Of a DNA stretch of 64,000 bases, positions 37,345-48,845 are shown piece after piece. Origin of the DNA: Mesocentrotus franciscanus. Taxonomy: Eukaryota > Echinodermata > Echinoidea > Camarodonta > Strongylocentrotidae. A program made the translations under genes and the position numbers. The notes beneath the pieces are model-generated. The model was given only the letters and a program-made list of their open reading frames with translations. It searched no databases and had not been told where the DNA came from. Every line of letters starts with the position of its first letter. Position 1 is the first letter of the stretch. The DNA is taken from assembly GCA_037976565.1 (NCBI GenBank), contig CP137683.1, forward strand, positions 10,330,473 through 10,394,472. The letters are read 5' to 3'.

Positions 37345-38400
37345 AGCAAACACCAGTTGATACCTGAACTCGACACCACCTTTCAATGAAACCTTGAAAT
37401 TGGAATTCAGTGTCCCTCAGAGAATACATCTTCCAGCGAAATACAAAGAAAACCCTGGAATTGCGTGTACCCGAGCGCCGACGCGTTGAGGGTTAACGAG
37501 AAAGTTGGCTTCTGGTAAAGATAAAATTCGTAGTTTGCAAGCTCTATCATAGTAAAAATGTTTACAGAAATAGATGGCTCTTCAATAGCCCTAATGCATG
37601 TAAGATTAGAAATATGATGAACGTAACAGATTAAGAGGGAAGAAAAAACCAACTGGGATGAAAACATTAAGACATTGAGCTTGCCGAGTGAAATGACATT
37701 CCTGAGAGTACTGAAATAGAAGAGAAAAATAAAATAAAGATGTCGCAATCAACCTTCGAGCTTGGGGAAGATACCTTGATAGCTAGAAACTTTACAGTAA
37801 ACAACATTTCTCATGTACTACGTGACCAACTTCTTCCAGTTGCTCCCAGAAAGGTTTTTTTCTCAAGGATTTGCACGGTGGAAATCATAAAACTTGTTGA
37901 AAAAAAATAACTTTCCTAAAAGTGGCAAAATATTCATTATTAGCAAAATTACATTCATTTTTTCATTTCAAATGTGAATTTTGCAACTGGCAGTATTTTT
38001 ATTTCCCCAATTTGTTATGTACAAAATGAGGGCTTCAGTGTGCACTCATAGAGAGAAAACCACAGAGTCTGTTGATCTGAAAATGTTGAACATATTTTCA
38101 TTAACTCATTTTGCTGCTACCGATACGTTCTGGTATAAGCTTCTGAGGGCTTGCAAATCGCTGATAGGAGCTTTAAGACGTGCAAGCGAGCATTTGAGTT
38201 TCGACGAGCCACTAGTCACAACTTTCTGCCCCTCATCACGCATGCCTGCGCAACGATCGATACTCTTGGAAACATTCGGGATTGTATATCGCTACGGGAC
38301 GAAGCTTCCTCTTTCTCTCAGTCTGCAAACACAGACTCGAATTTGACACTTTACCACAATTACTAAGGCCTAGAGCAGAGCCTAGGTATATCAGTCTATG
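37345..38400. other. No recognisable gene
   Basis: Two overlapping frames on opposite strands (37407-37748 minus; 37981-38346 plus) show no known motif. Confidence 0.5.
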
Positions 38401-39271
38401 CAGGGGCGGCCGAGTGACTTCAAAAGTGGTGGGGGCACATGGGTATATACCCCTACATTGTGATTAAATTATAAAAGATGATTTCAATATTTTTTTGTAT
38501 CTCTTTATACACCATATAAGATATTGCTTAAGCATCATACTTTTGCAGTTGGGTGTGATGGTCTGAAAATTCATTTGCGAGCGAGCGAGGAAAAAGTTTT
38601 AGATTTTTGAGGTCGCAGTGCGAAAAATTACATCTTATAAGGAGGGGAAAATCCAATCCTGATGAGGTTATAAGCAAATTCTCATAACGGAAGACTAAAA
38701 AGACCTATGATAAGTAACATAATTATATCATCTATAAATGCGAGCGACCGTAGCGAGCGAGCTTTGGGGGAAATTACTCTTGGTTGCTTGAAAATAGGGG
38801 CACGTTTAATGATGAGAGGAAAAGGGGACACTTATCGAAAAGGATAAGACACCATTTAGAAAAGAAAAGGAGCACGTGTCAAAGTACAAAGGGTAATTAT
38901 CAAAGGTGAAAATGGCAATTATCAGAGGCGAAGGGGGCACTTATCAAAAGTAAAAAAGGGGCACTTCTCGTACCTGAAAAGGGGCACTTACTAGAGATTA
39001 AAAAGGGCACTTATGTGAATAGAAAATGGTCAATTATTGTTAGGGAAATTGGGAACTTGTCGAAGGTAAAGAGGCACGTGTCAAAATAAAAGGGGCACTT
39101 ATCAGAGGTGAAAAGGGGAAGGGGCACTTTTACAAATTAATAGGGGTGCTTGTCAAAGTAAAAGGGGCACTTTACCTATATAAAATGGGACATTTTTCCT
39201 ATGTAAAAAGGGGCACTTTTGGGGTACTTGAAAAAGTGGGGGCACTGTGCCCCCTGGGAGGGCCGCCCCTG
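38401..39271. mobile_element. hAT-type non-autonomous element, 871 bp, carrying a minisatellite
   Basis: The two ends are exact 11-base inverted repeats, CAGGGGCGGCC (38401-38411; complement at 39261-39271). Both continue into G-rich gggggcac sequence. The flanking 8-mers agtctatg and tggctgtg match at 5 of 8 positions, compatible with an old hAT target duplication. The inner left part has gagcgagcgag and tagcgagcgag motifs; the inner right half is the minisatellite described next. No transposase frame is present. Confidence 0.75.
38790..39245. repeat. Minisatellite of ~25-30-bp GGGGCACTT units
   Basis: More than a dozen units of the form aaaaggggcacttatcaaag, drifting to gagcacgtgtc, ggcaattatc and gggacattt. 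It lies wholly inside the hAT-type element and blends into its right terminus (gggggcactgtgcccc), so it may have grown from the terminal sequence. Confidence 0.85.
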
Positions 39272-39416
39272 TGGCTGTGCGCAGCTCAAGTACAGAGCCT
39301 TTTGTAGTCTTATAGTAAAACCACTATTACGCACAACGACTGACAAGGGCTTGTGACTGCAAACCAGATTTCTCTTGCCTTCCTAGCCTACATGATGCTG
39401 GGCCGAATACTCCAAA

Positions 39417-39612
39417 ACGGGGCGTTGTGGCGTGCGCCTGTAATCCAACTAACAATGGAAGTTACAATCTGATTCAGCCGAGGACGCAGGTTCGAAACTG
39501 AGTCACGTCTTTCGGATGGTGACGTTAAAAGTCGGTCCCCAGACGTAAATAATCATATCTGATTGATACACGTCTGTAAAAACTCAATTACACACACACA
39601 CACACACACACA
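39417..39612 (+). mobile_element. SINE family 4 with 7SL-like head
   Basis: The body (ggttcgaaactgagtcac, tctttcggatggtgacgtt, ggtccccag, tctgattgatacacgtctg, aattacacac) is the same as in the minus-strand copy at 25529-25708. The first ~30 bases differ from that copy. They contain tggcgtgcgcctgtaatcc (39429-39447), which closely resembles the 5' domain and A-box region of 7SL RNA and Alu. A (CA)n run forms the 3' end. The head could still be a convergent tRNA derivative. Confidence 0.8.
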
Positions 39613-41150
39613 CTCCAAAGCTCATACAAGAGATTTTCTACCGGCAGCCCAGACATTTTAAGGAATTCAAGGGATTCCATTAGACAAGTAGAATCCTAAC
39701 ATCTATCAACCCGTACATTCCCGATTCAACGCCTACTATTATTTATGTATATCTTAAAATGCATCTTTGCAGGATGGGATTTTCCAACAGAACTCTAACC
39801 TTTACCACTTCATTCGTAACGACCATGTTTTCCATAATTCAATTATTCTTATCATTCACTAAAATAACATTATGACTCACATTCCCCGTACATCAATTTC
39901 CTGAAGACATCAACATTCATCAATATCCCACTACACACAAGGTAATGGAAGGCTATTTCCACTTCACTTCAAATTATGGCAATCGCATTTCCTATCTCCA
40001 ATTATTTTCACCGATGCATGGCGATCATAATGAGGCGTGTATTACAGTTACGGCAGGTGCTTACAGAAAATTGAAATCACATATGACCAAAATCAAATTG
40101 TCTTTGTATGCAACCTAATTTGTCCCTATTCGCGATGGCCTCGTTCGTGATCATTTCTTGATCTTACAAAGACATTAACAAAAGATTCTTTCAATCAGGC
40201 AGTTGGGCTACTCCAATGAAACATAATGAGATGAGTTGGTGTTATCTCTTCATAACGAAATGAATCTGCTACTGTTCTTGGGTAATAAGGATCTACATAC
40301 AACTTAAATCCACAGGTGTACTAGTCGTGGAAGGGCTGTAGGAAGATGGCCATACATGTATTTATGCTCATGGCAGTATCAAAATAATAAAACGACCATT
40401 GCAGGCAATTAAGAAGAACAAAATAATGCTAAAGGTTCATTGTCCCAATCGCAATTTGTTTCTTTCCATTTGATAATAATGCTGGTAGCCTTAGAGACTG
40501 TTACCAATGGTTACGAGAAAATCCGTCGAGACATTGTTATTCGCTGACAATCACTAAATGACCACTAACGGGACTTTAATGCCACCTAAAGATTTGCAAA
40601 ATGAAATAAATGGGATAAACTCTATATTGTAATATCCGTTTAACCAGAAGAGCAAGTAGCCGCAAAAATTTGACACCATACCTATTAAACCACAGTCATG
40701 GAAGAGAAAGTGTTCCAATCGGGCAGATATTTCCGCTTTAAATTTTTTTTGGAGCTTTACTGACTTTTTCATGAAGCACGCTAAATACTTGCGAAATACT
40801 GCAAAGTAGAATAATTGTAATAATATTAGGAGAAGCAATTTTAGTACCATATTGAATTTAGATTTCGATTATTTTTCAAATTTTCCGACAATAATGGCTA
40901 ACACGGGAGCGGAAATATTTTCATATGGGTTAATGACGTTTAGTTTGTTTCAGTACATTTTTATTTACAATCGTGATTATTCACAAATGGAGTATGAAAC
41001 GAAAGTAATATACAATTGCAGAGATACACACACAAATGTTAAAATAAAAAAGAGAAAAGCCCAGATCATGTTATATTACTAACATTTTTAGGGCTAATAC
41101 GTCATATTATTTATGATGTTATACGCGATACACAATGTACAACCGACAAA
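39613..41150. other. No recognisable gene
   Basis: AT-rich unique-looking sequence. The frame at 40554-40850 (minus) is hydrophobic and Lys-rich but resembles nothing known. Confidence 0.55.
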
Positions 41151-41153
41151 TTT

Positions 41154-41242
41154 AACACGTCGTCTGTTTGGAGTCACAAGGGCGTAACTCCGTTTTTAAG
41201 TAATATGAATCAATGCCATTGTGGCTCCAAATAGACGATGTT
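41154..41242. repeat. Long imperfect hairpin
   Basis: The arm at 41154-41183 (core cgtctgtttggagtcacaag) pairs with 41215-41242 (gccattgtggctccaaatag). About 85% of the ~28 bp pair, across a ~30-base loop. It could be a tiny foldback element or a transcribed hairpin. Confidence 0.6.
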
Positions 41243-41951
41243 ATATAAATATGAAATGCATATATAGAAATTAGAAACAATATATATACGTTACTCGTGT
41301 CTAAGAGTCATCATAATAAACAAACACGATTTATCTAAATTCTTCTTTCATTTAAGAGCTGTTCGAAAATAAAAATAATGAAATAAGCATATAATATATA
41401 GCGTAGAAACAATTCATTCGACTGATGTACAAGAAATACAAGAAAAGAAACAATTTTATCTTCACCTGTGATGTATATGATGAATCTTCCATTATATCAT
41501 AGAGTTTTATATTTTCCATCGTTAGTGGCGCTCTCTTATAATTTTCGGAAATCATAGTCAAACCCAATTTCGGTCCTATAAAGTGAAATGTCAAAACTTT
41601 ACCATGCACTAGCACATAGAGTAATAAAATGGTAGAACACCAACCCCGTCACTCCCCACCTCCATTAGCAAAAAACGTTCATACCTTGGTTACGCAAAAC
41701 TGTACCGTATTTGTATTTTTGTTAGCATATTACACAATTAAAATCATTAGATAAACTTTAAAAAATAAATTGTTTTTTCAAGTTTTTTGATATATTTTTC
41801 ATTTTGATTTACTTTGTTGTAGTTGTTTTTCTTCTTGTTGTTGTCATCGTATTTTTGCTATACATAATTACCTATCAAAGTTTTTAATTTAGCCTCTTTG
41901 TTACAGTTGGTTTTTTTCCTTCTAATACCCCTACTCCTGCCTTCAATACTC

Positions 41952-42117
41952 CTGGGCCCGTCTTACAAAGAGTTACGATTGATCCAAATCAATCGTAAGT
42001 CCTCCAATCAATCGCAAGTTTGCAGTCTCCTATCTCTTATGTACATAGTTGCGATTGATATCAATCGCAAATAAGTTGTGATTGATATCAACTCTTTGTA
42101 TTAAAAACGGGGCCCAG
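41952..42117. mobile_element. GGGCCC-ended foldback element, 166 bp
   Basis: The left end ctgggcccgtcttacaaaga and the complement of the right end (ctgggccccgtttttaatac then aaagagtt) form terminal inverted repeats. The interior repeats cgattgat and atcaatcg several times in both orientations, so much of the element can fold. No coding capacity. Confidence 0.65.
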
Positions 42118-42119
42118 AA

Positions 42120-43275
42120 CTTGATAAAGGTAAATTCCCATCAAACACCAACCTTTTAAAAAAACTTTCCATTTGAACATTATTAATACTTTTTTCAAAT
42201 ACATCAGCATAGCTGTTTTAGAGAATAGAGTATAACTAGATTCAAGGAAATGACATTTGGGCTTCATCACTTTATCCCTTTCTCTTTTTTGAATCTCTTT
42301 TAATTGTATAGCATAGGAAAATTATGCTCTTTGCTTTTACCGATCCCTGAGAGAGAAAGAGAGAGAGAAAAAAAAAGGAAAAAAAGAAAGATAGGCGGAT
42401 GAAAAGAGTGGAAAACAGGAGAGGAACGGCACCAAACACCTGTAGAACTTATCATTGATAATGTGAGTGAAATGAAAATGATATTCAGAAGATTACAATC
42501 CCGGGGTCACTCTCATACACAAGTACTATACACACCCATGTACAACAACCTCTGAACCTAATGGCGGTTGTATCGCAAACCTGTGAACCTGAAAAGGTAC
42601 CATTTTTTGTTTTTGTGCGATCATTGCTTGAAAAACACCCCTTTTAAAGGACGCCATCTATTTCCCTACCACTCGAACACCATTTCATTTTCCCCCCTCC
42701 ATGTTTCGAGTTATATGATACTCGCAGAGAGGGGAAAATCTTATTTATTTTTATTGCCCTCCCATGTCTAGCGGGATAATTTTTGGAAAATTAGAAGATT
42801 GTTAGCTTCTCACAAATTCTTTTCTTTTCGAATGAAACGCAAACTGCACCCAGAGGCAGAATAAAACCCAAGATGTTGCTCCGTCGGTCCGTGGGGGAGC
42901 CCAACCTAGCTGTTATCTTAAATTGGTTGGAATGGTGGGCATGATGAAAAAGGGACTCTTGTTCGAAGAATGCAACGGCCTTGAGAATAAGACATCATCA
43001 GATGAAAACATATCTCAAGGCTAGATGTAATTGTGTAAAAACAGAAGGAATTCTATGCAGGGTGAATACATATAGGGAGACCGATCGATGTTTGTAGTTT
43101 CCTTTTAATATCATGACATCAACGCAATATTGTCCATGCCTCCGCGGTCATAAAAGTCTGAAAACAATAATGATTTGTGTTTTTAAACATTATATGATCC
43201 AAAATTGAGATTAGATGATCAAAATGATTAGCACAATATGATTCTTCTGTCTGTTGCCAGTGGAATAGATCGAGC
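42120..43275. other. No gene; GA tract 42350-42400
   Basis: Purine tract at 42350-42400; otherwise unique-looking sequence without a coherent coding region. Confidence 0.55.
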
Positions 43276-43278
<3 letters not shown>

Positions 43279-43327
<49 letters not shown>

Positions 43328-43388
43328 TATAGATATAGAGGTTGGAAAGGCTCAACTTTATGTACAGTCTGTTTCATCCGAAGGCTCA

Positions 43389-43444
<56 letters not shown>

Positions 43445-43475
43445 CATATATATGGGAAGACAGAGAGAGAGAAAC
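43279..43475. repeat. Compound (TA)n and (GA)n microsatellites
   Basis: (ta)n then (ga)n at 43279-43335, a ~50-base spacer, then (ta)n at about 43391-43455, then a gagaga patch. Confidence 0.95.
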
Positions 43476-43479
43476 ACAG

Positions 43480-44035
43480 AGAGGAAAATTGTGGTTTTAA
43501 ACGATGATTTTTCAAGTTTGTCTGGGTTGGCACTTGTATGTATTTTGTCTCGTGGACAGGTAAATTAACTGACTTCCATGGTATCAACTTTTTCCCTGTC
43601 ATACACGCCCAAATTCACGCACACCTCTACGCACACACCCACGCACACCCTCCATTCCAACCACACAACACATACCGTACTAGCTTTCTCTCGTCTTTCG
43701 ACTATCATTTGCATTGGGAAATGGGTAACTATTTCTAAAAATGGTTAATTGCGTATTCTCTTATTACTTTTTCTTTAAGGAGTGTTTGAACTTCCTCAAG
43801 TTGGTGATATTCGCTACACAATCAACATTTGTTATGGTAGCACGCGCAGGAGCATTGAATTATTTTAAGTATGTACCAATCGTAATTGTTGTAATTGTAG
43901 CAATGGTAGCGTCACATAGAAAGGGTCATCAACTCCGCGTCTCGAACAGATGTTAACTTTGCACTTGTAAACGGGTAAGGGGGCACGTGTACCCCCGTTC
44001 GGGACTACATCAATCTTGTTTACTCATGGTGACAT
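43480..44035. other. No gene; CAC-rich patch 43605-43670
   Basis: A cacgcacacacc-type imperfect repeat and unique sequence. Frames here are short and unrecognised. Confidence 0.55.
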
Positions 44036-44039
44036 GAAG

Positions 44040-44515
44040 TAAAAGCCTTAGGGTGAACTAATGCACTCCGTTTGGGAGACGTCGTTGAGATGAAGTGCCA
44101 GTGAAGTATAAATTAGCCTGAGGAGTGCCCCGGCAGTAATGCAATCATTTAAAAAGCACACATCACTTGATGTATACATTTAAAACACATGGGGAAAGAT
44201 CCGATACGTGTTATCACTGCTAGCTGACAAGGGGTCGTAGGTAAATGAGAACAAGGGCATGTTCAGGTTTGTCAAAGGTGCGGGGGAGGGGGGGGGGGCA
44301 CATTTCGTAATAAAAACAAAAGGGATACAGAACTTGATGTACACAATGTGACATCCGGGAACATCAGAAAAGCAGGAGGAAGGGGCGAAACCACATTTCT
44401 TCCTAGGAAAGGAGTGAAGTGGCAGAAAAGCATAAATTAGACCCAAGAGTGCTCCGGCAGTAAGGTAACCTTATAAAAAGGACACAACACTTGATGTACT
44501 CGTCTGTCGTCTTTA
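44040..44515. repeat. Degenerate tandem repeat, ~160-bp period
   Basis: The block acttgatgta recurs at about 44166, 44333 and 44489. The first and third units also share gaagtgccag...ataaattag...ccggcagtaa (44090-44174 and 44414-44498). Confidence 0.6.
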
Positions 44516-44946
44516 TGTATTCGTCTCTGGAATGCCGGATGAAAAAGCTGTATATGCTAGACGATTTTCCACCTGACAAGATTTTGTTTTAATGGTAGAC
44601 TGATTATTTGTAGTCAGAAAGAGACTTTGATAAAACAGTGTTTCCCCCAACAATACATATTGAAAATAGATGGTGGGGGACTTTCTCCTATCAGACATAA
44701 TACTTTTTGATAGACATGTGCATACATTTCAACTTGAAATTCAGGGTGACGGTTAAACTATTGTGAACCAAAATTGACCAATTATTCTTTTTCTTTCACA
44801 TCGAAAGATTGTGCTAATATATTAAATTGAATTAAAGTGAATTATTTTCTTTTGCAAAATACAAATCAAATTACTTTTCAGCAATATTACACATATAAAA
44901 TATAACAAGTTTTTGGAATGTTTATACAATATAATAATAATAAATA

Positions 44947-45309
44947 ATGACATTAAAGCAAATTTTAACTGATAACACAATACCAATAATTATTCATTTA
45001 ATTAAGAAAGTTGCAGAAGAAGAAGGGTTATATACAGAAAGACCCTTGAACATGAGGATTGCATGGTATTTTAAATATAATTTTGCAAAATACATATACA
45101 TGGGCAATTCCGTGTGGGAAAGAGGAAAATCACCAAATTCTAAATTTGATCCCACTTCAATAATGGTACATTTTCCATGTGGACAACAAAACACTTGTAA
45201 TGGAACCGAAAACCGTTTTGAAATATCTTTTACGGCTATTCTAAAAAAAATATTTGAAGTTGGGGCTATGTTGGGGCCTCAATTACATGATCATGGTTTA
45301 ATTTCTTAA
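44947..45309 (+). pseudogene. Open frame weakly like the C-terminal part of a metzincin protease domain
   Basis: An ATG opens 120 codons with no stop. Residues about 61-67 read FDPTSIM, which resembles the Met-turn of astacin-like (M12A) and related bacterial/invertebrate metzincins (...DPxSIMxY...). It is followed about 25 residues later by FEISFTAILKKIF, where such proteins have a conserved S..D...I..mY segment. Upstream, IAWYFKYNFAKYIYMGNSVW lies where family members have an IxW...VYxYYxG segment. The zinc ligands HExxHxxGxxH are not present, although HLIKK...GLYTERP could be their decayed form. It overlaps the proposed left end of the element at 45102. It is probably a relic or partial exon, and possibly chance. 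Confidence 0.3.
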
Positions 45310-45460
45310 AATTCAGTGGAGCAATGAATTTAAAACTTATTCCTCTACATTTATTTCTAATTGAACAACATCACAAATAGGAATCAAGATTTGCAAATCA
45401 TTTTCAACAAATGAAAAAAGTTTTTTTAGGAGAGATTTTTCAATTTTACCCTTAAAATGG

Positions 45461-45661
45461 CGTAATTCCGTTACCAAAATCTGAAAGAAGTTTTACTCAC
45501 AAAGTTATTTCCTACTTATTTTGTTGTAGTTTCAAATTCTCTTCCTTTATCCACCTGCTAAAAGCCCTAAACATCAATTTCTGAGGTACCTAATTTTTTC
45601 CTACTAAAACACTGGTAACGGAATTACATGGTAACGGAATTACATTGGTAACGGAATTACA
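45461..45661. repeat. GTAATTCCGTTACC motif, left cluster
   Basis: One plus-orientation copy at 45461-45475 and three minus-orientation copies (ggtaacggaattaca) at 45614-45628, 45630-45644 and 45647-45661, spaced 16-17 bases apart. All four share the same 14-base core without mismatch. Confidence 0.9.
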
Positions 45662-46014
45662 AGGGCAGCTGCACTAGTAATGAGTGGTATTTTTGCAAGA
45701 GATGGACCTGCTGCTTCATGTAAATTTATACTGTATGCTGTGTTACAACATTTTAATGTATTTTCCCCCTCTTTTGAAGTATTGGCTTATATTATATTAA
45801 TTGTCTAAAGATTAAAGATAAATTCAATTTATGTTTCTTTTTACTTTTTTTCAAATTTTCATGAAGACTAAAACAAAGCTGGAAATTTTAAATGAACTTA
45901 AAATTAAAATTGAACCAACATCCCTTATGATACCTTTTGATTTAAGCATGGAAATACTTTATATTATTTCACCCAAGGCAATTTTAAACAGTGCTTTTTC
46001 TGATTTTTATTCTT

Positions 46015-46834
46015 CACTGATCTCATCTAATCTATCAAAAAAAATGATGTTTCATTAGAAGTTACATGTACATGTTACACGTAGCTTGCCCTCTTGCAGA
46101 CAGTGAATTTCCATTCTCTACATACAGTACATGTATATATTATACATATTTTTATGAGACTTTTTAAAAGGAAGGGGGAGGCAGGGTGACTTTGACAATG
46201 TCCGCTAGCACTCAGAAAAATACCCTCAAAAACGACTAGGTGGAGGTTGAAGAGCAAGGACTCATCTACCAACAAAATGATATTTCATTAAAAATTAGAT
46301 GGCTAAGACCATAGCGGACTACTCTTCTTGCAGACGGACATTTTCCATACTCTGCTTGTAATATGAATGGAGCTATTGGAGGGGTGACTTTGAATCATTC
46401 CGCCTGCACAGAGAAAATACCCTCAAAAACGACTAGGTAGAGGTTAAAGAGCAAGGTCTCATCTATCGAAAAAATGATGTTTCATAAAAAGTTAGCGGAC
46501 TAGTCTTCTTGCAGACGGTCACTTTCCGACTTGTAACGCGTAAAACATATGGGACTGAGGGAAGGGGGTGGCAGGGTGACTTTCACTAGGTTTGCTATAG
46601 CGCTCACAAAAAATACCCTAAAAAGCGACAAGGTGGAGGTTGAAGGGGAAGGTCTAATCTATCGAAAAACATTTATTTCATTAGAAGTAAGATGGCTACG
46701 ACCATAGCGCACTAGCCCTCTTGCAGACGGTCAATTTCCATACTCGACATATTATACATACGGGACTAAGGGAAGGGGGCGGGGGGGAGGTGGCAGGGCG
46801 CCTTTGACTAGATCAGCTAGCGCTCAGAGAAAAT
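46015..46834. repeat. Tandem array, ~200-bp unit, 4 copies
   Basis: Units start with aaaaaatgatgtttcatta at about 46037, 46273, 46469 and 46665. Shared internal blocks are cttgcagacggtca, ggcagggtgactttgac, gctagcgctcagaaaa and taccctcaaaaacgactagg. The first unit carries an extra ~35 bases. The last unit stops at gctcagagaaaat. It lies between the two motif clusters. Confidence 0.9.
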
Positions 46835-46924
46835 GGACAGGATGTTTTTTTTTCAAAGCTTCAAATGTTTGGAATGAAGAATGATGACAATGGTCAAGTT
46901 TGTAATGTGTTGTAACAAAATTCA

Positions 46925-47315
46925 CTGATGAGGTGTGTAATTAATTTTAAAAGAATGATAACCATTGTTCCCTAAGAATGATAACAATTTACTGGTAGTG
47001 AATTGGTGTAATGATTTACAATTCTTGACATTTTATTGCAACTCTGTTAATGACATGATCTTAATTAATTAGTTTCGAATCCGGTGGTTTTGTGAATTGA
47101 AATTGTAGTATGGAATTATCTGACGAGGTTTGTAATTAATTTAAAAAGAATGATAACCAGTGCTCCTCTATAAGACCCTACAGGTATGTCCCAAAATTGG
47201 CTCAGCAGGTTGAAAATTGGCTCGACAGAAATATGAGATGGGGGAATGATTTACAATTCTGGTGTGAAATATTATTGCAACGCTGTTGACAAAATGATTG
47301 CTATACATGTATTAA
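46925..47315. repeat. Duplicated ~195-bp block
   Basis: 46925 onward and 47120 onward share ctgaygaggtktgtaattaa, aagaatgataacca, atgatttacaattct and ttgcaac(t/g)ctgtt in the same order. The spacing of ~195 bp is close to the period of the preceding array. Confidence 0.7.
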
Positions 47316-47731
47316 GCTCTCTTTTTATGAGGGTTTTTTGGTTTTTGGTTATATGGACTGAAATCATTCTAAACAAATATTCATGTGTTTTGTTTTTAAA
47401 TCCCTGTGTTGGGTGTAGAGAGCGTTATTAGTAGCACTCAAGTGTTTTTGTAAATGTTTGAATGCTTAAATGTCACCGTCCACGACGAACCGGTTGAAAA
47501 GTTGCAATTTTCAATTGATTTTGATCAAACCTGCATAAAAATGAGCTTTAAAATAATATATTGCATGTGTTATTTGCTTTGCTAATAGGCACTCAAAATA
47601 GTCAATAAACCAATTGAATATCCTTTGTTTCCTATTGAATACTGTTAGTTTATTGTCTTGTATCTATAAATTGGCCTTGGCGACTTCACAACCAGTTTGT
47701 CATGGATAGTCACAAATGTGATCTGTATATG

Positions 47732-48486
47732 CGTAATTCCGTTACTGGCAATAATATATGTAGTTTGTCATACTTTGTGTGATGTTTCTACTTGCAAACT
47801 TAACCAATTTAATTTAGTTGTAAACTAGTGACTATATTAACACATATTGACATAAATTTCATCACCCTGCGCCAATATTTTTCAGAAATGTCATATTTAC
47901 TTGCCATTTAACAATATAAAAGAAGTGTTTTCTGACTTTAAACAAAAATTAAGTACACATATGAATTGCTTTGTAGTTAAAATCAATTACTGTAACCCCT
48001 GAAACAATGAAACAACGATTTAAGCCTACATAATGTTTACGAAAGGACTTTTTGTCAAGGTTATTTCAGAAGATGTAATTCCGTTACCATTTGTGTAATT
48101 CCGTTACCGCTACCTTTCTTCAAAAAAACATCCAGCATAGAAAAACCATGACAACTTCACCAAAACAAATCTTGCCATGGGACAGTCAACAATACAAGCA
48201 CTCTTTTTCTGCATTTCTTCACCCCCAATTGCCTGCAGATTTCAGAGGAATTCTTCTCAAAATTATTGAAAAAAGTAACCCTATTTTTCTGCCGTAATTC
48301 CGTTACCGACATACTTTTGGTCCTGGGGTGTTCCGAATTTAGAAAAATAATTTTTTTTTAATTTTTATTTGCTAACAGGTTCATAATACAGTAATTTAAA
48401 AAGATAAATAATCAGCTAGGTCTAACCACCTGTCTACAGTATATAAAAATAGAGCCCAAATTTCTCTGAAATGTAATTCCGTTACC
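47732..48486. repeat. GTAATTCCGTTACC motif, right cluster
   Basis: Plus-orientation copies at 47732-47746 (last base differs), 48074-48088, 48094-48108, 48293-48307 and 48472-48486. The final copy is separated from the proposed terminus by 12 bases. Confidence 0.9.
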
Positions 48487-48506
48487 GTGGAATTGCCCAC
48501 ATACAT

Positions 48507-48845
48507 GTGTTGCAAAGCTTTAAGGTACTGGAATACTGATGGGACAACCCATGAGGTAACTCATACTGCCCTATAGGTGACCGATATAAATGTAACGACG
48601 GGTCTTATGGACCAAATATAGGTCAGCCTATAATACTGATGGTAATCGTATTCAGTAATATATCACTGTCTCATACCCTCTGGCAATGGTGTAATATATC
48701 ATGGCAAGTAGTGTGTTATTTCTTTTGTATGGCGTAGAATCTATTGTTTAAAATATCATGCGAATTCACACTTTGTTTAACTCATATCAATATGCAGTTT
48801 TCACAGAAAGCAGCCAAGTCCTTGTATTGCATTAAATATCGTAAT
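48507..48845. other. No recognisable gene
   Basis: AT-rich sequence between the candidate transposon and the SINE; nothing else seen. Confidence 0.55.

Larger units (their letters stand above)
45102..48498. mobile_element. Candidate DNA transposon with subterminal 15-mer repeats
   Basis: The right end carries GGGCAATTCCACGGTAAC (complement of 48481-48498). A matching GGGCAATTCC starts at 45102. Flanking 8-mers atatacat (45094-45101) and acatacat (48499-48506) agree at 7 of 8. Between them lie nine copies of cgtaattccgttacc, three inverted and close together near the left and four direct near the right. Many transposons carry such transposase-binding repeats near their ends. The left boundary rests on a short match and may be wrong. 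Superfamily unknown, no transposase recognised. Confidence 0.4.
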
